A DNA stretch of 64,000 nt from Mycobacterium paraense (GCF_002101815.1 NZ_LQPM01000014.1:38120-102119), one strand, 5' to 3'. Shown: positions 44,633 to 52,889, counted from the first letter of the stretch. The notes: generated from the sequence alone by a model not told the origin. Translations and numbers: made by a program.

Positions 44633-46282
44633 ATGACGTCGGGTATCGAGAAGTCCATCACAGCCGTCGATCTCGACACCATGACGGCGGCGCGAGAGAC
44701 GCTCGAGGACTACACGCTGCGATTCGCGCCGCGCAGCTACCGCCGGTGGTCCACGGCGGTGGTGGGCATCTCGGCCCTCGGCGGCATCGCCTACCTCGCC
44801 GACTTCGCGATCGGCGCGAACATCGGCATCTCCTACGGCACCGGAAACGCCTTGTGCGGCATCGGGATCTTCGCCGTCGTGATCTTTCTGACCGGGTTGC
44901 CGCTGGCCTATTACGCCGCGCGGTACAACATCGACTTGGATCTCATCACCCGCGGTAGCGGCTTCGGGTACTACGGCTCGGTGGTCACCAACGTCATCTT
45001 CGCGACGTTCACCTTCATCTTCTTCGCGCTCGAGGGCTCCATCATGGCCCAGGGCCTCCAGCTGGGCCTGCACCTGCCGCTGTGGTTGGGCTACGCCTGC
45101 TCGACCCTGCTCATCTTCCCGCTGGTGATCTACGGCATGAAAGTCCTTTCCCGGCTGCAGGTTTGGACCACCCCGCTCTGGCTGATCCTGATGGTGGTGC
45201 CCTTCGCCTACCTGCTGATCGGCCACCCGGACTCGATCGGCCAATTCTTCGCCTACGGCGGCCGGGCGGGTAACGGCCAAATGAACATCGGCTCAACATT
45301 GTTGGCGGCCGGCGTCTGCCTGTCGCTCATCGCCCAGATCGCCGAACAGATCGACTACCTCCGCTTCATGCCGCCCCGGACGCCGGCCAACGCCCGGAGC
45401 TGGTGGACCTGGATGCTGCTTGCGGGCCCCGGCTGGGTCGTCTTCGGGGCGGCCAAACAAGTCATCGGCCTGTTCCTCGCCGTCTATCTGATCTCCAACG
45501 TCGCGGGCTCGACGCCCATCGCCAACCAGCCGGTCCACCAGTTCCTGCTGATATACCGCAACTTCATGCCCGACTGGCTCGCGCTGACGCTGGCCGTGAT
45601 CTTGGTGGTGATCAGCCAGATCAAGATCAACGTGACGAACGCCTATTCGGGCTCGCTGGCGTGGACCAATTCGTTCACCCGCGTCACGAAGCACTACCCC
45701 GGGCGCGTGGTGTTCCTCGGCGTGAACCTCGTCATCGCGCTGATCCTGATGGAAGCCAACATGTTCGACTTTCTCAACACCATCCTCGGTTTCTACGCCA
45801 ACTGCGGCATGGCGTGGGTGGTGGCGGTGGCCTCCGATATCGTCTTCAACAAGTACCTGTTGAAGCTGTCGCCGAAGACACCCGAGTTCCGCCGCGGCAT
45901 GTTGTATGCCATCAACCCGGTTGGCTTCGGTTCGCTGCTGCTGGCGGCGGGGCTGTCGATCATCGCGTTCTTCGGTGGCCTGGGCGCGGCGCTTCGGCCC
46001 TACTCGCCGCTGGTCGCGATCGTCCTGGCGCTGGTGATGCCCCCGATCCTCGCCGCCGCGACGAAGGGCAAGTACTACCTGCGGCGCACCAACGACGGGA
46101 TCGACATGCCGATGTACGACGACGAGGGCAACCCGTCGGGCGAGCAGTTGAAGTGCCATGTGTGCCATCACGACTACGAGCGGCCCGACATGCTGGCGTG
46201 CCACACGCACGGTGCGCACGTCTGCTCGCTGTGCTTGTCCACCGACCGGGTGGGCGACCACGTGCTGCCCGCGCTTGGCTGA
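44633..46282 (+). CDS. NCS1-type permease with C-terminal Cys/His cluster
   Basis: 549 residues. About twelve helices from residue 42 to 490 with NCS1 landmarks: GSGFGYYGSVVTNVIFATFTFIFFALEGSIMAQ, LLAAGVCLSLIAQIAEQIDYLRFMP and VISQIKINVTNAYSGSLAWTNSF. NCS1 proteins import purines, pyrimidines, hydantoins or thiamine with H+ or Na+. After the last helix a soluble tail holds C-x2-C, then Cys-x-x-His, then C-x2-C (KCHVCHHDYERPDML, ACHTHGAHVCSLCLSTD), the spacing of a treble-clef or RING-like zinc site (46154-46250). GGAGGGGT precedes the ATG at 44633. Confidence 0.88.
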   Translation: MTSGIEKSITAVDLDTMTAARETLEDYTLRFAPRSYRRWSTAVVGISALGGIAYLADFAIGANIGISYGTGNALCGIGIFAVVIFLTGLPLAYYAARYNIDLDLITRGSGFGYYGSVVTNVIFATFTFIFFALEGSIMAQGLQLGLHLPLWLGYACSTLLIFPLVIYGMKVLSRLQVWTTPLWLILMVVPFAYLLIGHPDSIGQFFAYGGRAGNGQMNIGSTLLAAGVCLSLIAQIAEQIDYLRFMPPRTPANARSWWTWMLLAGPGWVVFGAAKQVIGLFLAVYLISNVAGSTPIANQPVHQFLLIYRNFMPDWLALTLAVILVVISQIKINVTNAYSGSLAWTNSFTRVTKHYPGRVVFLGVNLVIALILMEANMFDFLNTILGFYANCGMAWVVAVASDIVFNKYLLKLSPKTPEFRRGMLYAINPVGFGSLLLAAGLSIIAFFGGLGAALRPYSPLVAIVLALVMPPILAAATKGKYYLRRTNDGIDMPMYDDEGNPSGEQLKCHVCHHDYERPDMLACHTHGAHVCSLCLSTDRVGDHVLPALG

Positions 46283-46291
46283 GCGCCGCCG

Positions 46292-46297
46292 TATGCT
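46292..46297 (+). promoter_or_regulatory. TATGCT -10 element of a possible leaderless transcript
   Basis: TATGCT ends 9 bases before the ATG at 46307 with only a G-rich spacer between, in a 24-base gap after the permease gene. The G-run GGGG could also act as a weak ribosome site if the permease transcript reads through. Confidence 0.35.
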
Positions 46298-46306
46298 GGG
46301 GCGCTG

Positions 46307-47530
46307 ATGGCCGAGACGACCACGTGCGCCATCGTCGGCGGCGGCCCCGCCGGTATGGTCCTGGGGCTGCTCCTGGCGCGGGCCGGTGTGGAGGTCACCC
46401 TGCTCGAGAAGCACGGTGACTTCCTGCGCGACTTTCGCGGTGACACGGTGCATCCGACCACCATGCGGTTGCTCGACGAGCTCGGCCTGTGGGAGCGCTT
46501 CACCCGGTTGCACTACAGCGAGGTCCGCAAGGCGAAATTCGAAGCCAATGGGCGCTCGGTGACCTACATCGACTTCGAGCGGCTCGGGCGCCTCGGGCAG
46601 CCGCACCCCTACATCGCCATGGTGCCGCAATGGGATCTGCTGAATCTGCTCGCCGAGGCCGCCAAAGCCGAGCCCGGCTTCACGTTGCGGATGCGGACCG
46701 AGGTCACCGGGTTGCTGCGCGACGGCGGACGGGTCGCCGGGGTGCGCTACGTCGGACCCGACGGCCCCGGTGAATTGCGGGCCGAGTTGACGGTTGCCTG
46801 CGACGGCCGGTGGTCGATCGCCCGTCGGGAGGCCGGGCTGCGCACACGCGAGTTCCCGGTGAACTTCGACGTGTGGTGGTTCAGGTTGCCGCGCGACGGC
46901 GATCAGGAATTCTCCTTCTTGCCCCGCTTCGCGCCGGGCAAGGGCCTCGGCGTGATCCCGCGCGAGGGCTACAACCAGATCGCGTATCTCGGACCCAAAG
47001 GCACGGACGCCCAGCTGCGCGCGCGAGGCATCGAGGCGTTCCGCCGCGACGTCAGTGCCCTGATACCGGAGGCGGCCGAATCGGTGGCGACGCTCACTTC
47101 CATGGACGACGTCAAGCACCTCGACGTCCACGTGAATCGGTTGCGTCGCTGGCACATTGACGGGCTGCTCTGCATCGGCGATGCCGCCCACGCGATGTCC
47201 CCGCTGGGCGGTGTCGGTATCAACCTGGCGGTCCAGGATGCCGTCGCGGCGGCAACGACATTGGCGGAGCCGCTGAGGCGGCACCGCGTCACCGATCGCG
47301 AACTGGCCGCCGTCGGCCGCCGCCGCGTGGTTCCCACCGCGGTGACCCAAGCCGTGCAACGGGTATTGGCGGCCAGGCTGCTCGGGCCGCTGTTGCGCGG
47401 CGCTGACCCCACCCCGCCCGCCGCGCTGTTCGCCCTGGTGGAGCGGCTGCCGTGGTTGTCGGTGGTGCCCGCCTATTTCATCGGCGTCGGGGTTCGTCCC
47501 GAGCACGCACCGGCTTTCGCCCGTCGCTGA
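46307..47530 (+). CDS. FAD-dependent aromatic-hydroxylase-type monooxygenase (UbiH/PHBH fold)
   Basis: 407 residues. The three group A hydroxylase motifs are present: CAIVGGGPAGMVLGLLLARAGVEVTLLEKH (GxGxxG), VACDGRWSIARREAG (DG motif) and LLCIGDAAHAMSPLGGVGINLAVQDA (GD motif). FRGDTVHPTTMRLLDELGL is also standard. It should hydroxylate or epoxidise an aromatic or quinol substrate with NAD(P)H. The C-terminal 50 residues are amphipathic. It is a single gene followed by an inverted repeat. Confidence 0.92.
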   Translation: MAETTTCAIVGGGPAGMVLGLLLARAGVEVTLLEKHGDFLRDFRGDTVHPTTMRLLDELGLWERFTRLHYSEVRKAKFEANGRSVTYIDFERLGRLGQPHPYIAMVPQWDLLNLLAEAAKAEPGFTLRMRTEVTGLLRDGGRVAGVRYVGPDGPGELRAELTVACDGRWSIARREAGLRTREFPVNFDVWWFRLPRDGDQEFSFLPRFAPGKGLGVIPREGYNQIAYLGPKGTDAQLRARGIEAFRRDVSALIPEAAESVATLTSMDDVKHLDVHVNRLRRWHIDGLLCIGDAAHAMSPLGGVGINLAVQDAVAAATTLAEPLRRHRVTDRELAAVGRRRVVPTAVTQAVQRVLAARLLGPLLRGADPTPPAALFALVERLPWLSVVPAYFIGVGVRPEHAPAFARR

Positions 47531-47572
47531 TCCGAAGTCTGATATTGCACAGTGCCGACCGGGCCGCCGAGT

Positions 47573-47620
47573 GTGGGCTCTATGCACGTCAACCGCCTCG
47601 AATGCATGCATAGGGCCCAC
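47573..47620. promoter_or_regulatory. Long inverted repeat between the monooxygenase and the Gfo/Idh gene
   Basis: GTGGGCTCTATGCA (47573-47586) and TGCATAGGGCCCAC (47607-47620) pair in 13 of 14 positions around a 20-base loop. It begins 42 bases after the monooxygenase stop and ends 47 bases before the next start, so it can be a terminator or an operator. Confidence 0.5.
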
Positions 47621-47654
47621 GGTCGAACGGGGGTACAAGCGTGTGGCCGGGTGC

Positions 47655-47660
47655 TAGCGT
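47655..47660 (+). promoter_or_regulatory. TAGCGT -10 element of a possible leaderless transcript
   Basis: TAGCGT is 7 bases before the GTG at 47668, the expected distance for a leaderless mycobacterial start, and supports that GTG over the one at 47641. Confidence 0.4.
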
Positions 47661-47667
47661 CAGGTCC

Positions 47668-48666
47668 GTGTCTGGACACGGAAAGCCGATCCGGTTCGGG
47701 ATCCTGGGCGCGGCCAACATCGCGCCCCTGGCGCTCGTCAACCCGGCGAAGGGAAACGACGAGGTCGAGGTGGCCGCCGTCGCGGCGCGCGATGCTTCGC
47801 GTGGGCAGGCCTTCGCGGATAAACACGGGATCGCCCGCGTGCACGACAGCTACGACGCGCTGATCGCCGACCCGGACCTCGACGCGATCTACATCCCGCT
47901 GCCGAACGGGCTGCACGGCAAGTGGACCCGGGCCGCCGTGGCCGCCGGCAAGCACGTCCTGTGCGAAAAGCCCTTCACCGCCAACGCCGCCGAGGCGCGT
48001 GAAATCGCCGAATTGGCAGCGAATTCCGACCGTGTGGTGATGGAGGCATTCCACTATCGCTACCACCCGCTGAGCCGGCGCATCGAGGAGATCATCGCCT
48101 CGGGCGAGCTCGGCGAGCTCAAGCGGGTGGAGGCGGCGCTGTGCTTTCCGCTGCCGAAATTCGCCGACATCCGCTACAACTATTCGCTGGCCGGCGGGGC
48201 GACGATGGACGCCGGGTGCTACGCGGTGCACATGGTGCGCACTTTCGGCGGCTCCACCCCGGAAGTCGTCTCGGCACAGGCGAAATTGCGCGACCCGCGG
48301 GTCGACCGGGCCATGACTGCCGAGGTGAAGTTCGCCGCCGGGCACACGGGCCGGGTGCGCTGCTCGATGTGGTCGTCGAGGCTGCTGGAGATCAGGGCCC
48401 GCGTGGTGGGGGAACGCGGCGAGGTGCGGGTGTTGAATCCCGTGCTGCCCCACCTCATCAATCGGCTGAGCGTCCGAACGCCCGCCGGCAGACGCGTGGA
48501 GCGGTTCCCGCGCCGCACCTCCTACGCCTACCAGCTCGACGCTTTCGCCGGTGCCGTGCTACGCGGCGAGCCGTTCGAGACGACCCCCGAGGACGCGATC
48601 GAGAACATGACCGTCATCGACGCCATCTATGGCGCCGCCGGACTTCCCGTGCGGGAACCAAGCTGA
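47668..48666 (+). CDS. Gfo/Idh/MocA-family NAD(P) oxidoreductase
   Basis: 332 residues. IRFGILGAANIAPLALVNPAKGN is the Rossmann start, DAIYIPLPNGLHGKWTRAAVAAGKHVLCEKPFTANAAEA contains the EKP motif with the catalytic Lys, and YNYSLAGGATMDAGCYAVHMVRTFGG the second domain's substrate-binding DxxxYxxH. Such enzymes oxidise or reduce sugars, inositols and related compounds. Start at GTG 47668 after a TAGCGT -10 motif. The next gene starts 7 bases after its stop, so the two are probably co-transcribed. Confidence 0.9.
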   Translation: MSGHGKPIRFGILGAANIAPLALVNPAKGNDEVEVAAVAARDASRGQAFADKHGIARVHDSYDALIADPDLDAIYIPLPNGLHGKWTRAAVAAGKHVLCEKPFTANAAEAREIAELAANSDRVVMEAFHYRYHPLSRRIEEIIASGELGELKRVEAALCFPLPKFADIRYNYSLAGGATMDAGCYAVHMVRTFGGSTPEVVSAQAKLRDPRVDRAMTAEVKFAAGHTGRVRCSMWSSRLLEIRARVVGERGEVRVLNPVLPHLINRLSVRTPAGRRVERFPRRTSYAYQLDAFAGAVLRGEPFETTPEDAIENMTVIDAIYGAAGLPVREPS

Positions 48667-48673
48667 GCTTGCG

Positions 48674-49753
48674 GTGCGGGCTTTCGTCTGCCCCGCCTGT
48701 CGCGGCTTCGCACCGTTCGAGTCGCGGCACTGCCCGACTTGCTCGGCCGAGCTCGGATTGCACCTTCCGAGCCGCAGTCTGGTCGCGACCTCGTCGGGCA
48801 CGGCCGTCATCGACGGCGACGTCTGGATTGCGTGCACCCGGGCCGCGAGCCTTGGCTGCAACTGGTTGGTTCCCGAGGATCCCGAATGGGGTGGCCCGCA
48901 GGGCAGATGCGTGGCCGATTCCCTCGTTCGCCGCGAGCCCGAGGCGGACGACACCATCGCGATGGAAAAGCTGGTACCTACCGGGATCGCCTTGCGGCGG
49001 TTGGTCTATCAGCTCATCGACATCGGGCTGCCCGTCGACCCGTACTGGCAGAGACAGGGTGGCGTCGCGTTCGATCTGCTGTCCAGCTACAGCGGCCGCG
49101 AGCGGGTGGTGATCGGGCACGCGAACGGGGTGATCAGCATCGATCTGGTCGAGTCACTCGACGCCTACCGCGAGTCGATGCGGGTGCGTCTCGGCGAGCC
49201 CTACCGCACCATGCTCGGTCATTTCCGCCACGAGGTGGGGCACTACTACCAGAACATCCTGGTGGAGACCGGCCCCGGCGCCGCGCGTTATCTCGGCGAG
49301 TGCCGCGAAATCTTCGGCGACGAGCGCGCTGACTATCAGGGCCAGATCGAGCGGCACTACCAATTCGGCGCCCCGGCGAACTGGACCGATTCCTATATTT
49401 CCGAATACGCGACGATGCACCCCTGGGAGGACTTCGCCGAGTGCTTCGCCCATTACCTGCACATCACCGGCACCATCGACACCGCGCGGGAGTCCGGCCT
49501 GGTATTGCGCGCGGACGGGGTCCGCTTCTCGATGCCGGGGGATGTCACTCCGCTCTCGTCCTACGAGGACGCCCCGATCGAGCGCTTGCTGGCGGACTGG
49601 AAGTGGTTGTCGCTGTGCTTCAATCGGGTGAACACGGCCATGGGCAAGGCTCCGCTCTACCCGTTCGACATTCCCCCGGCCGTGGTCTGCAAGCTGGCGT
49701 TCGTGCACAAGGTGATCCGCGAGACGGCACGTGCAGCGAAAGCCGATCGTTAA
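48674..49753 (+). CDS. Putative zinc metallopeptidase with N-terminal zinc ribbon
   Basis: 359 residues from the GTG at 48674. CPAC ... HCPTC (Cys6, Cys9, Cys20, Cys23) is a zinc ribbon. GHFRHEVGHYYQNI gives His186, Glu187 and His190 of an HExxH zinc protease, with WEDFAECFAHYLHITGT supplying a later acidic ligand. The protein matches the uncharacterised DUF2248/COG4307 metallopeptidase family, cytoplasmic and without a known substrate. It follows the Gfo/Idh gene by 7 bases and precedes a class II amidotransferase by 30. Confidence 0.83.
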   Translation: MRAFVCPACRGFAPFESRHCPTCSAELGLHLPSRSLVATSSGTAVIDGDVWIACTRAASLGCNWLVPEDPEWGGPQGRCVADSLVRREPEADDTIAMEKLVPTGIALRRLVYQLIDIGLPVDPYWQRQGGVAFDLLSSYSGRERVVIGHANGVISIDLVESLDAYRESMRVRLGEPYRTMLGHFRHEVGHYYQNILVETGPGAARYLGECREIFGDERADYQGQIERHYQFGAPANWTDSYISEYATMHPWEDFAECFAHYLHITGTIDTARESGLVLRADGVRFSMPGDVTPLSSYEDAPIERLLADWKWLSLCFNRVNTAMGKAPLYPFDIPPAVVCKLAFVHKVIRETARAAKADR

Positions 49754-49783
49754 TACCGTCAAGTCGGACGCGAGGAGACTCGG

Positions 49784-50614
49784 ATGTGTCGATGGGTTGG
49801 ATACCTGGGCAGCCCCATCGCCCCCAGGGAGTTGCTCCACGATCCGCCGCGCTCGCTGATCGAGCAGAGCCGCAGGCACGCGCCGAACATGGAGATCCCC
49901 AACGGGGACGGTACGGGCCTGGGCTGGTACGAGCACCGCGACGAGCCGGCGCTGTTCCGCAGCATCACCCCGGCATGGGGCGACGAAAACCTGTTGGAAT
50001 TGGCGACGGAGATCCGCACCCGGCTGTTTGTCGCCCACGTGCGCGCCGGCACCGGGACCCCGGTGCAGCAGACCAACTGCCACCCGTTCCGTTACCGCAA
50101 TTGGCTTTTCGTGCACAACGGACACGTCGCCGGATATCAGCGGCTGCGCCGCGACCTGCTACTGGCCGTGCACCCCGACTTATTCGGCAACATAGCGGGA
50201 TCCACCGATTCGGAGCTGATGTTTCATCTCGCGCTGACGTTCGGCCTGGCGGACGACCCGATCGCCGGGATCGCCCGGATGGCAGGGTTTGTCGAAGCGA
50301 CCGCCGCGGCCGCCGGCGTGGCCGAGCCGGCGCTCCAGATGACGGTGGGGGTGAGCGACGGCGTGCGCCTGTACGCGGTTCGTTACGCCAGCGGACCGGA
50401 GGCGAATACGCTTTTCGTGAGTGAAGATCCGGAGTCGGTGCGGATGCTCTACCCGGCCGAGGAGGCACCACGGCATTTCGCCGACGATTCCCGCGTGGTG
50501 GTTTCCGAACCGCTGACGCATCTGCCGGGGATGTGGCGAGAAGTGGCCGCGGGGACCGCGCTGATCATCGGCAGGGACATCGAGGAGCGAGCCTTTCGGC
50601 CGATGGCCGCCTGA
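49784..50614 (+). CDS. Class II glutamine amidotransferase (EgtC/YafJ-like)
   Basis: 276 residues of NTN-hydrolase type. MCRWVGYLG exposes the nucleophile Cys2 once Met is removed; NGDGTGLGWYEHRDEPALF, FVAHVRAGTGTPVQQTNCHPFRY and FVHNGHVAGY are the glutaminase landmarks. There is no synthetase domain, so a partner or a gamma-glutamyl hydrolysis role as in EgtC is needed. No ergothioneine genes are in the window. GAGGAGACTCGG before the ATG is a good ribosome site. Confidence 0.9.
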   Translation: MCRWVGYLGSPIAPRELLHDPPRSLIEQSRRHAPNMEIPNGDGTGLGWYEHRDEPALFRSITPAWGDENLLELATEIRTRLFVAHVRAGTGTPVQQTNCHPFRYRNWLFVHNGHVAGYQRLRRDLLLAVHPDLFGNIAGSTDSELMFHLALTFGLADDPIAGIARMAGFVEATAAAAGVAEPALQMTVGVSDGVRLYAVRYASGPEANTLFVSEDPESVRMLYPAEEAPRHFADDSRVVVSEPLTHLPGMWREVAAGTALIIGRDIEERAFRPMAA

Positions 50615-50620
50615 TGCGGG

Positions 50621-51433
50621 TCAGGAGACTTCGCACAGCAGGCGACGGGCGGCCTCGACGCAGGGGCGGATGCGTTCGATCGGGCTGACACCCTCCAGCG
50701 CCAGCGCTCGTCGGGGCACTTCGATTTCGATCACGGTCTCGGCCGGCAGCGCGGAAAGGATGTCGCGCAGCGGCAGTTCGCCCTCGCCGGGAACCATGCG
50801 CTCGAACATGGCCTCCTCCATGTAGTTATCCGCACGCGGCTGCAGCGTCGTGTCGTTGATTTGGGCGTAACCGATGATGCCGGGATCGAGGGCCGCGACC
50901 TCGGCCGCACCCCCGCCAGATCGCACCAAATGCATCGTGTCGATCAGCAAGCGGAATTCGGGGCGCCCCACGTGCCGCCGGGCGGCCAGCGCGGTCGGCA
51001 GGTCGCCGACCGTCAGGCCTGGTACCGGTTCGACGACGGTCTGGATGCCGCGTTGCGCGGCGAGCTCGGTCAGGATCGCGAACTGGTCGAAGCTGCGGCC
51101 GAGGTCCGGGTCGAGGCTGACGACGTTGATCCGCGGAACGCCGAGCTCGGCCAGCGCGTCGAGATCGCCTGCGAACGAGCCCATTTCGGCGTCGGGCATG
51201 ACCAGGAACCCGTCGCCGAGCGAGATCGCCACGCCGCGGTGATCCATGGCGGCCAGCACCTCCCGCCGCAGACTCGGATCCTTCAGCGAGAACGTGGGGA
51301 ACCCGAGCGGTATTAGGGGCAGCCCCCGCACCACCGCGGACATGTACCGGCAGCCGAGATCCGCGGTGAGTTCCACGAATTCCACTGGCGGGAGGCCGAA
51401 CCCGCACAGGAAGCCTACGCCGAGCCGGTCCAC
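50621..51433 (-). CDS. TIM-barrel sugar-phosphate isomerase/epimerase (xylose-isomerase-like)
   Basis: 270 residues from the GTG at 51433. The AP-endonuclease-2-type barrel is recognisable: LADLGCRYMSAVVRG, INVVSLDPD, TVVEPVPGLTVGDLPTA with the metal Glu, FRLLIDTMHLVRSGG with Asp and His, and IGYAQINDTTLQP, then MVPGEGELPLRDILSALPAETVIEIEVPRRAL. The metal ligands thus appear complete. Substrates in mycobacteria are unknown. Its start is 1 base from the stop of the lipoprotein gene upstream, so the two are co-transcribed. Confidence 0.87.
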   Translation of the reverse strand: MDRLGVGFLCGFGLPPVEFVELTADLGCRYMSAVVRGLPLIPLGFPTFSLKDPSLRREVLAAMDHRGVAISLGDGFLVMPDAEMGSFAGDLDALAELGVPRINVVSLDPDLGRSFDQFAILTELAAQRGIQTVVEPVPGLTVGDLPTALAARRHVGRPEFRLLIDTMHLVRSGGGAAEVAALDPGIIGYAQINDTTLQPRADNYMEEAMFERMVPGEGELPLRDILSALPAETVIEIEVPRRALALEGVSPIERIRPCVEAARRLLCEVS

Positions 51434-51434
51434 C

Positions 51435-52016
51435 TCAGGCGGGCCGCCCCGCCAGTTGGGCCAACTGGTCGGCGGCCTGGGCGGTTTGGGTGGTGAGCGC
51501 GATCTTGCCGTACGTCACCTGTTCTTCGATGATCGGCGCTTCCAGCACGACGTCGTCGCGAATGAAGGCCACGTGGTCTTTGAGATGCGCGGCGGTGTAC
51601 GCCGCCCATGCCGCCGACGACGACGGGTCCATCGTCAGACTCACCTCATAGAAGCCCGATGTCAGCGCCTTGGGCTGGTCCACGCGCGTGAGCGTGAGGC
51701 GCATCGCCTCCGGACCCAGCGTGTACACGGTCGTCTTGGCGAGGTCGCAGGTGACCAGAGCGTTGGCCGGCGCGGCGGGCGCGTGCGGATCCGTCGCGGG
51801 GCACTTGGCGGGCGGGGCCGGCTGGGACTTTTGCACGGGCCGAACGGGTAACGGCTGGATGCTCGCCGCGGGCGCCGCCGGCGCCGTCGTGGACGTCGTC
51901 GTTGTGGGCGAGGCGCTGGTGGTGGACGTGGCGGGCGGGGCGCCGTGCTGCGTCGAGTGGCAGCCACACAGCACGGCGCCGAGCACAAGGACGCTCGTGA
52001 GCCTGCGGGTGGTCAT
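51435..52016 (-). CDS. Lipoprotein with a SecD P1-head-like domain
   Basis: 193 residues. RRLTSVLVLGAVLCGC is a lipoprotein signal with the lipidated Cys at residue 19 (lipobox LCGC). A Thr/Ser/Pro/Ala-rich linker to about residue 75 follows. The C-terminal domain (LGPEAMRLTLTRVDQPKAL; SGFYEVSLTMDPSSSAAWAAYTA; VAFIRDDVVLEAPIIEEQVTYGKIALTT; AADQLAQLAGRPA) has the strand order and the VxxAPxIxE...G pattern of the P1 head of SecD, but with no membrane domain. A periplasmic or cell-surface binding role is inferred. Start at ATG 52016. Confidence 0.8.
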   Translation of the reverse strand: MTTRRLTSVLVLGAVLCGCHSTQHGAPPATSTTSASPTTTTSTTAPAAPAASIQPLPVRPVQKSQPAPPAKCPATDPHAPAAPANALVTCDLAKTTVYTLGPEAMRLTLTRVDQPKALTSGFYEVSLTMDPSSSAAWAAYTAAHLKDHVAFIRDDVVLEAPIIEEQVTYGKIALTTQTAQAADQLAQLAGRPA

Positions 52017-52090
52017 CACGCCATTGCACCACACGTTTATCGGAGCAACGGCTGACCCGACGCGGCGATGCGGCTACCTCTTTACCGACA

Positions 52091-52106
52091 CTACGAATAT
52101 AGAGTA
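52091..52106. promoter_or_regulatory. Candidate TetR site 1 (before the TetR gene)
   Basis: CTACGAATATAGAGTA matches the site at 52874 in 13 of 16 positions, and has CTAC/GTAG arms. It includes TAGAGT, which fits a -10 hexamer. It lies 24 bases before the TetR start, as expected for autoregulation. Confidence 0.55.
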
Positions 52107-52129
52107 GCGTCACGGTCTGAGAAAACGCG

Positions 52130-52816
52130 ATGGATAAACGACGAAAGCCTAACCCCACCGAGCGCCGCCGCGACCTGTGTGATGCGGCGATTCACCTGTT
52201 GGCCCAGGACGGCGCCAAGGGGCTGAGCCACCTCAAGGTCGACCGCCGGGCCGGTGTGCCGGACGGCACCACCTCGTTCTACTTCCGGACCCGATCGGCG
52301 CTGCTGCGGGCGGTGGCCGAGCGGCTGGCCGAGCTGGACCTGGCCACCCTGCAGACGGTCGCCGACGACGGCTCCGCCGACCGCCCACACCACCCCTCGC
52401 CGTCACGGTTGTCCCAGGTCGTGATCCAGGCCGGCAGCGGACCGCAATTGGTGCGGACGAAGGCCCGCTACGAACTGACGATGCAGGCCGCCCGCGACCC
52501 CGCGCTGGCCGCGATCCTGCAGCAGGCCACGGACGGCTTCACCAAGCTGCACCGGGAGATCCTGGTGCAGCTCATGCCCCGCGGCGGAGAGCTGGAACCG
52601 GCCGTGGTCGAGGACCTGAGCAATATCACGCTCACCTTCATCAACGGGCTGCTGCTGCGGTTCGCCCACGGCGACCGCATCATCGACAGCCCCGAGCAAC
52701 TCGACGGGATCCTGACCGCGATCGCGACGGGCCTTCTGAAGAGTTCGGACAAGGGACGGCTGACCCGGACCGGCGACGCCCCGACGGGCCGCCGGCGGGC
52801 GGTCGCCTCGGGTTGA
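52130..52816 (+). CDS. TetR/AcrR-family transcriptional regulator
   Basis: 228 residues. The N-terminal DNA-binding domain is PTERRRDLCDAAIHLLAQDGAKGLSHLKVDRRAGVPDGTTSFYFRTRSALLRAVAERL, a normal TetR helix-turn-helix with DGTTSFYF at the recognition helix. The C-terminal ligand domain is helical. It is immediately upstream of the P450 operon and in the same direction, with a copy of a shared 16-base site in front of each, so it probably controls itself and that operon in response to a pathway metabolite. Confidence 0.9.
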   Translation: MDKRRKPNPTERRRDLCDAAIHLLAQDGAKGLSHLKVDRRAGVPDGTTSFYFRTRSALLRAVAERLAELDLATLQTVADDGSADRPHHPSPSRLSQVVIQAGSGPQLVRTKARYELTMQAARDPALAAILQQATDGFTKLHREILVQLMPRGGELEPAVVEDLSNITLTFINGLLLRFAHGDRIIDSPEQLDGILTAIATGLLKSSDKGRLTRTGDAPTGRRRAVASG

Positions 52817-52873
52817 GCGCGCCGCCATGTCTCGCCCCGCCGGCTCTTGCCAGGGCACCCGCCGTGTGGTTCT

Positions 52874-52889
52874 CTACGAGAATAGAGTG
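52874..52889. promoter_or_regulatory. Candidate TetR site 2 (before the P450 operon)
   Basis: CTACGAGAATAGAGTG is a near copy of the site at 52091. With two more bases on its left the arms CTCTA and TAGAG are exact complements. It lies 80 bases before the P450 start and includes the same TAGAGT hexamer. A short CCGGA/TCCGG repeat lies near 52930-52944. Confidence 0.55.

Noticed and set aside
46307..47530. SrsC-like hydroxylase partner of the type III polyketide synthase
   Set aside because: The fold is right, but it lies more than 30 kb away with its own promoter and no supporting link.
45293..47638. A 781-codon open frame antisense to the permease and the FAD monooxygenase
   Set aside because: It spans two well-supported genes and their spacer, and has low-complexity Arg/Gln/His composition typical of shadow frames.
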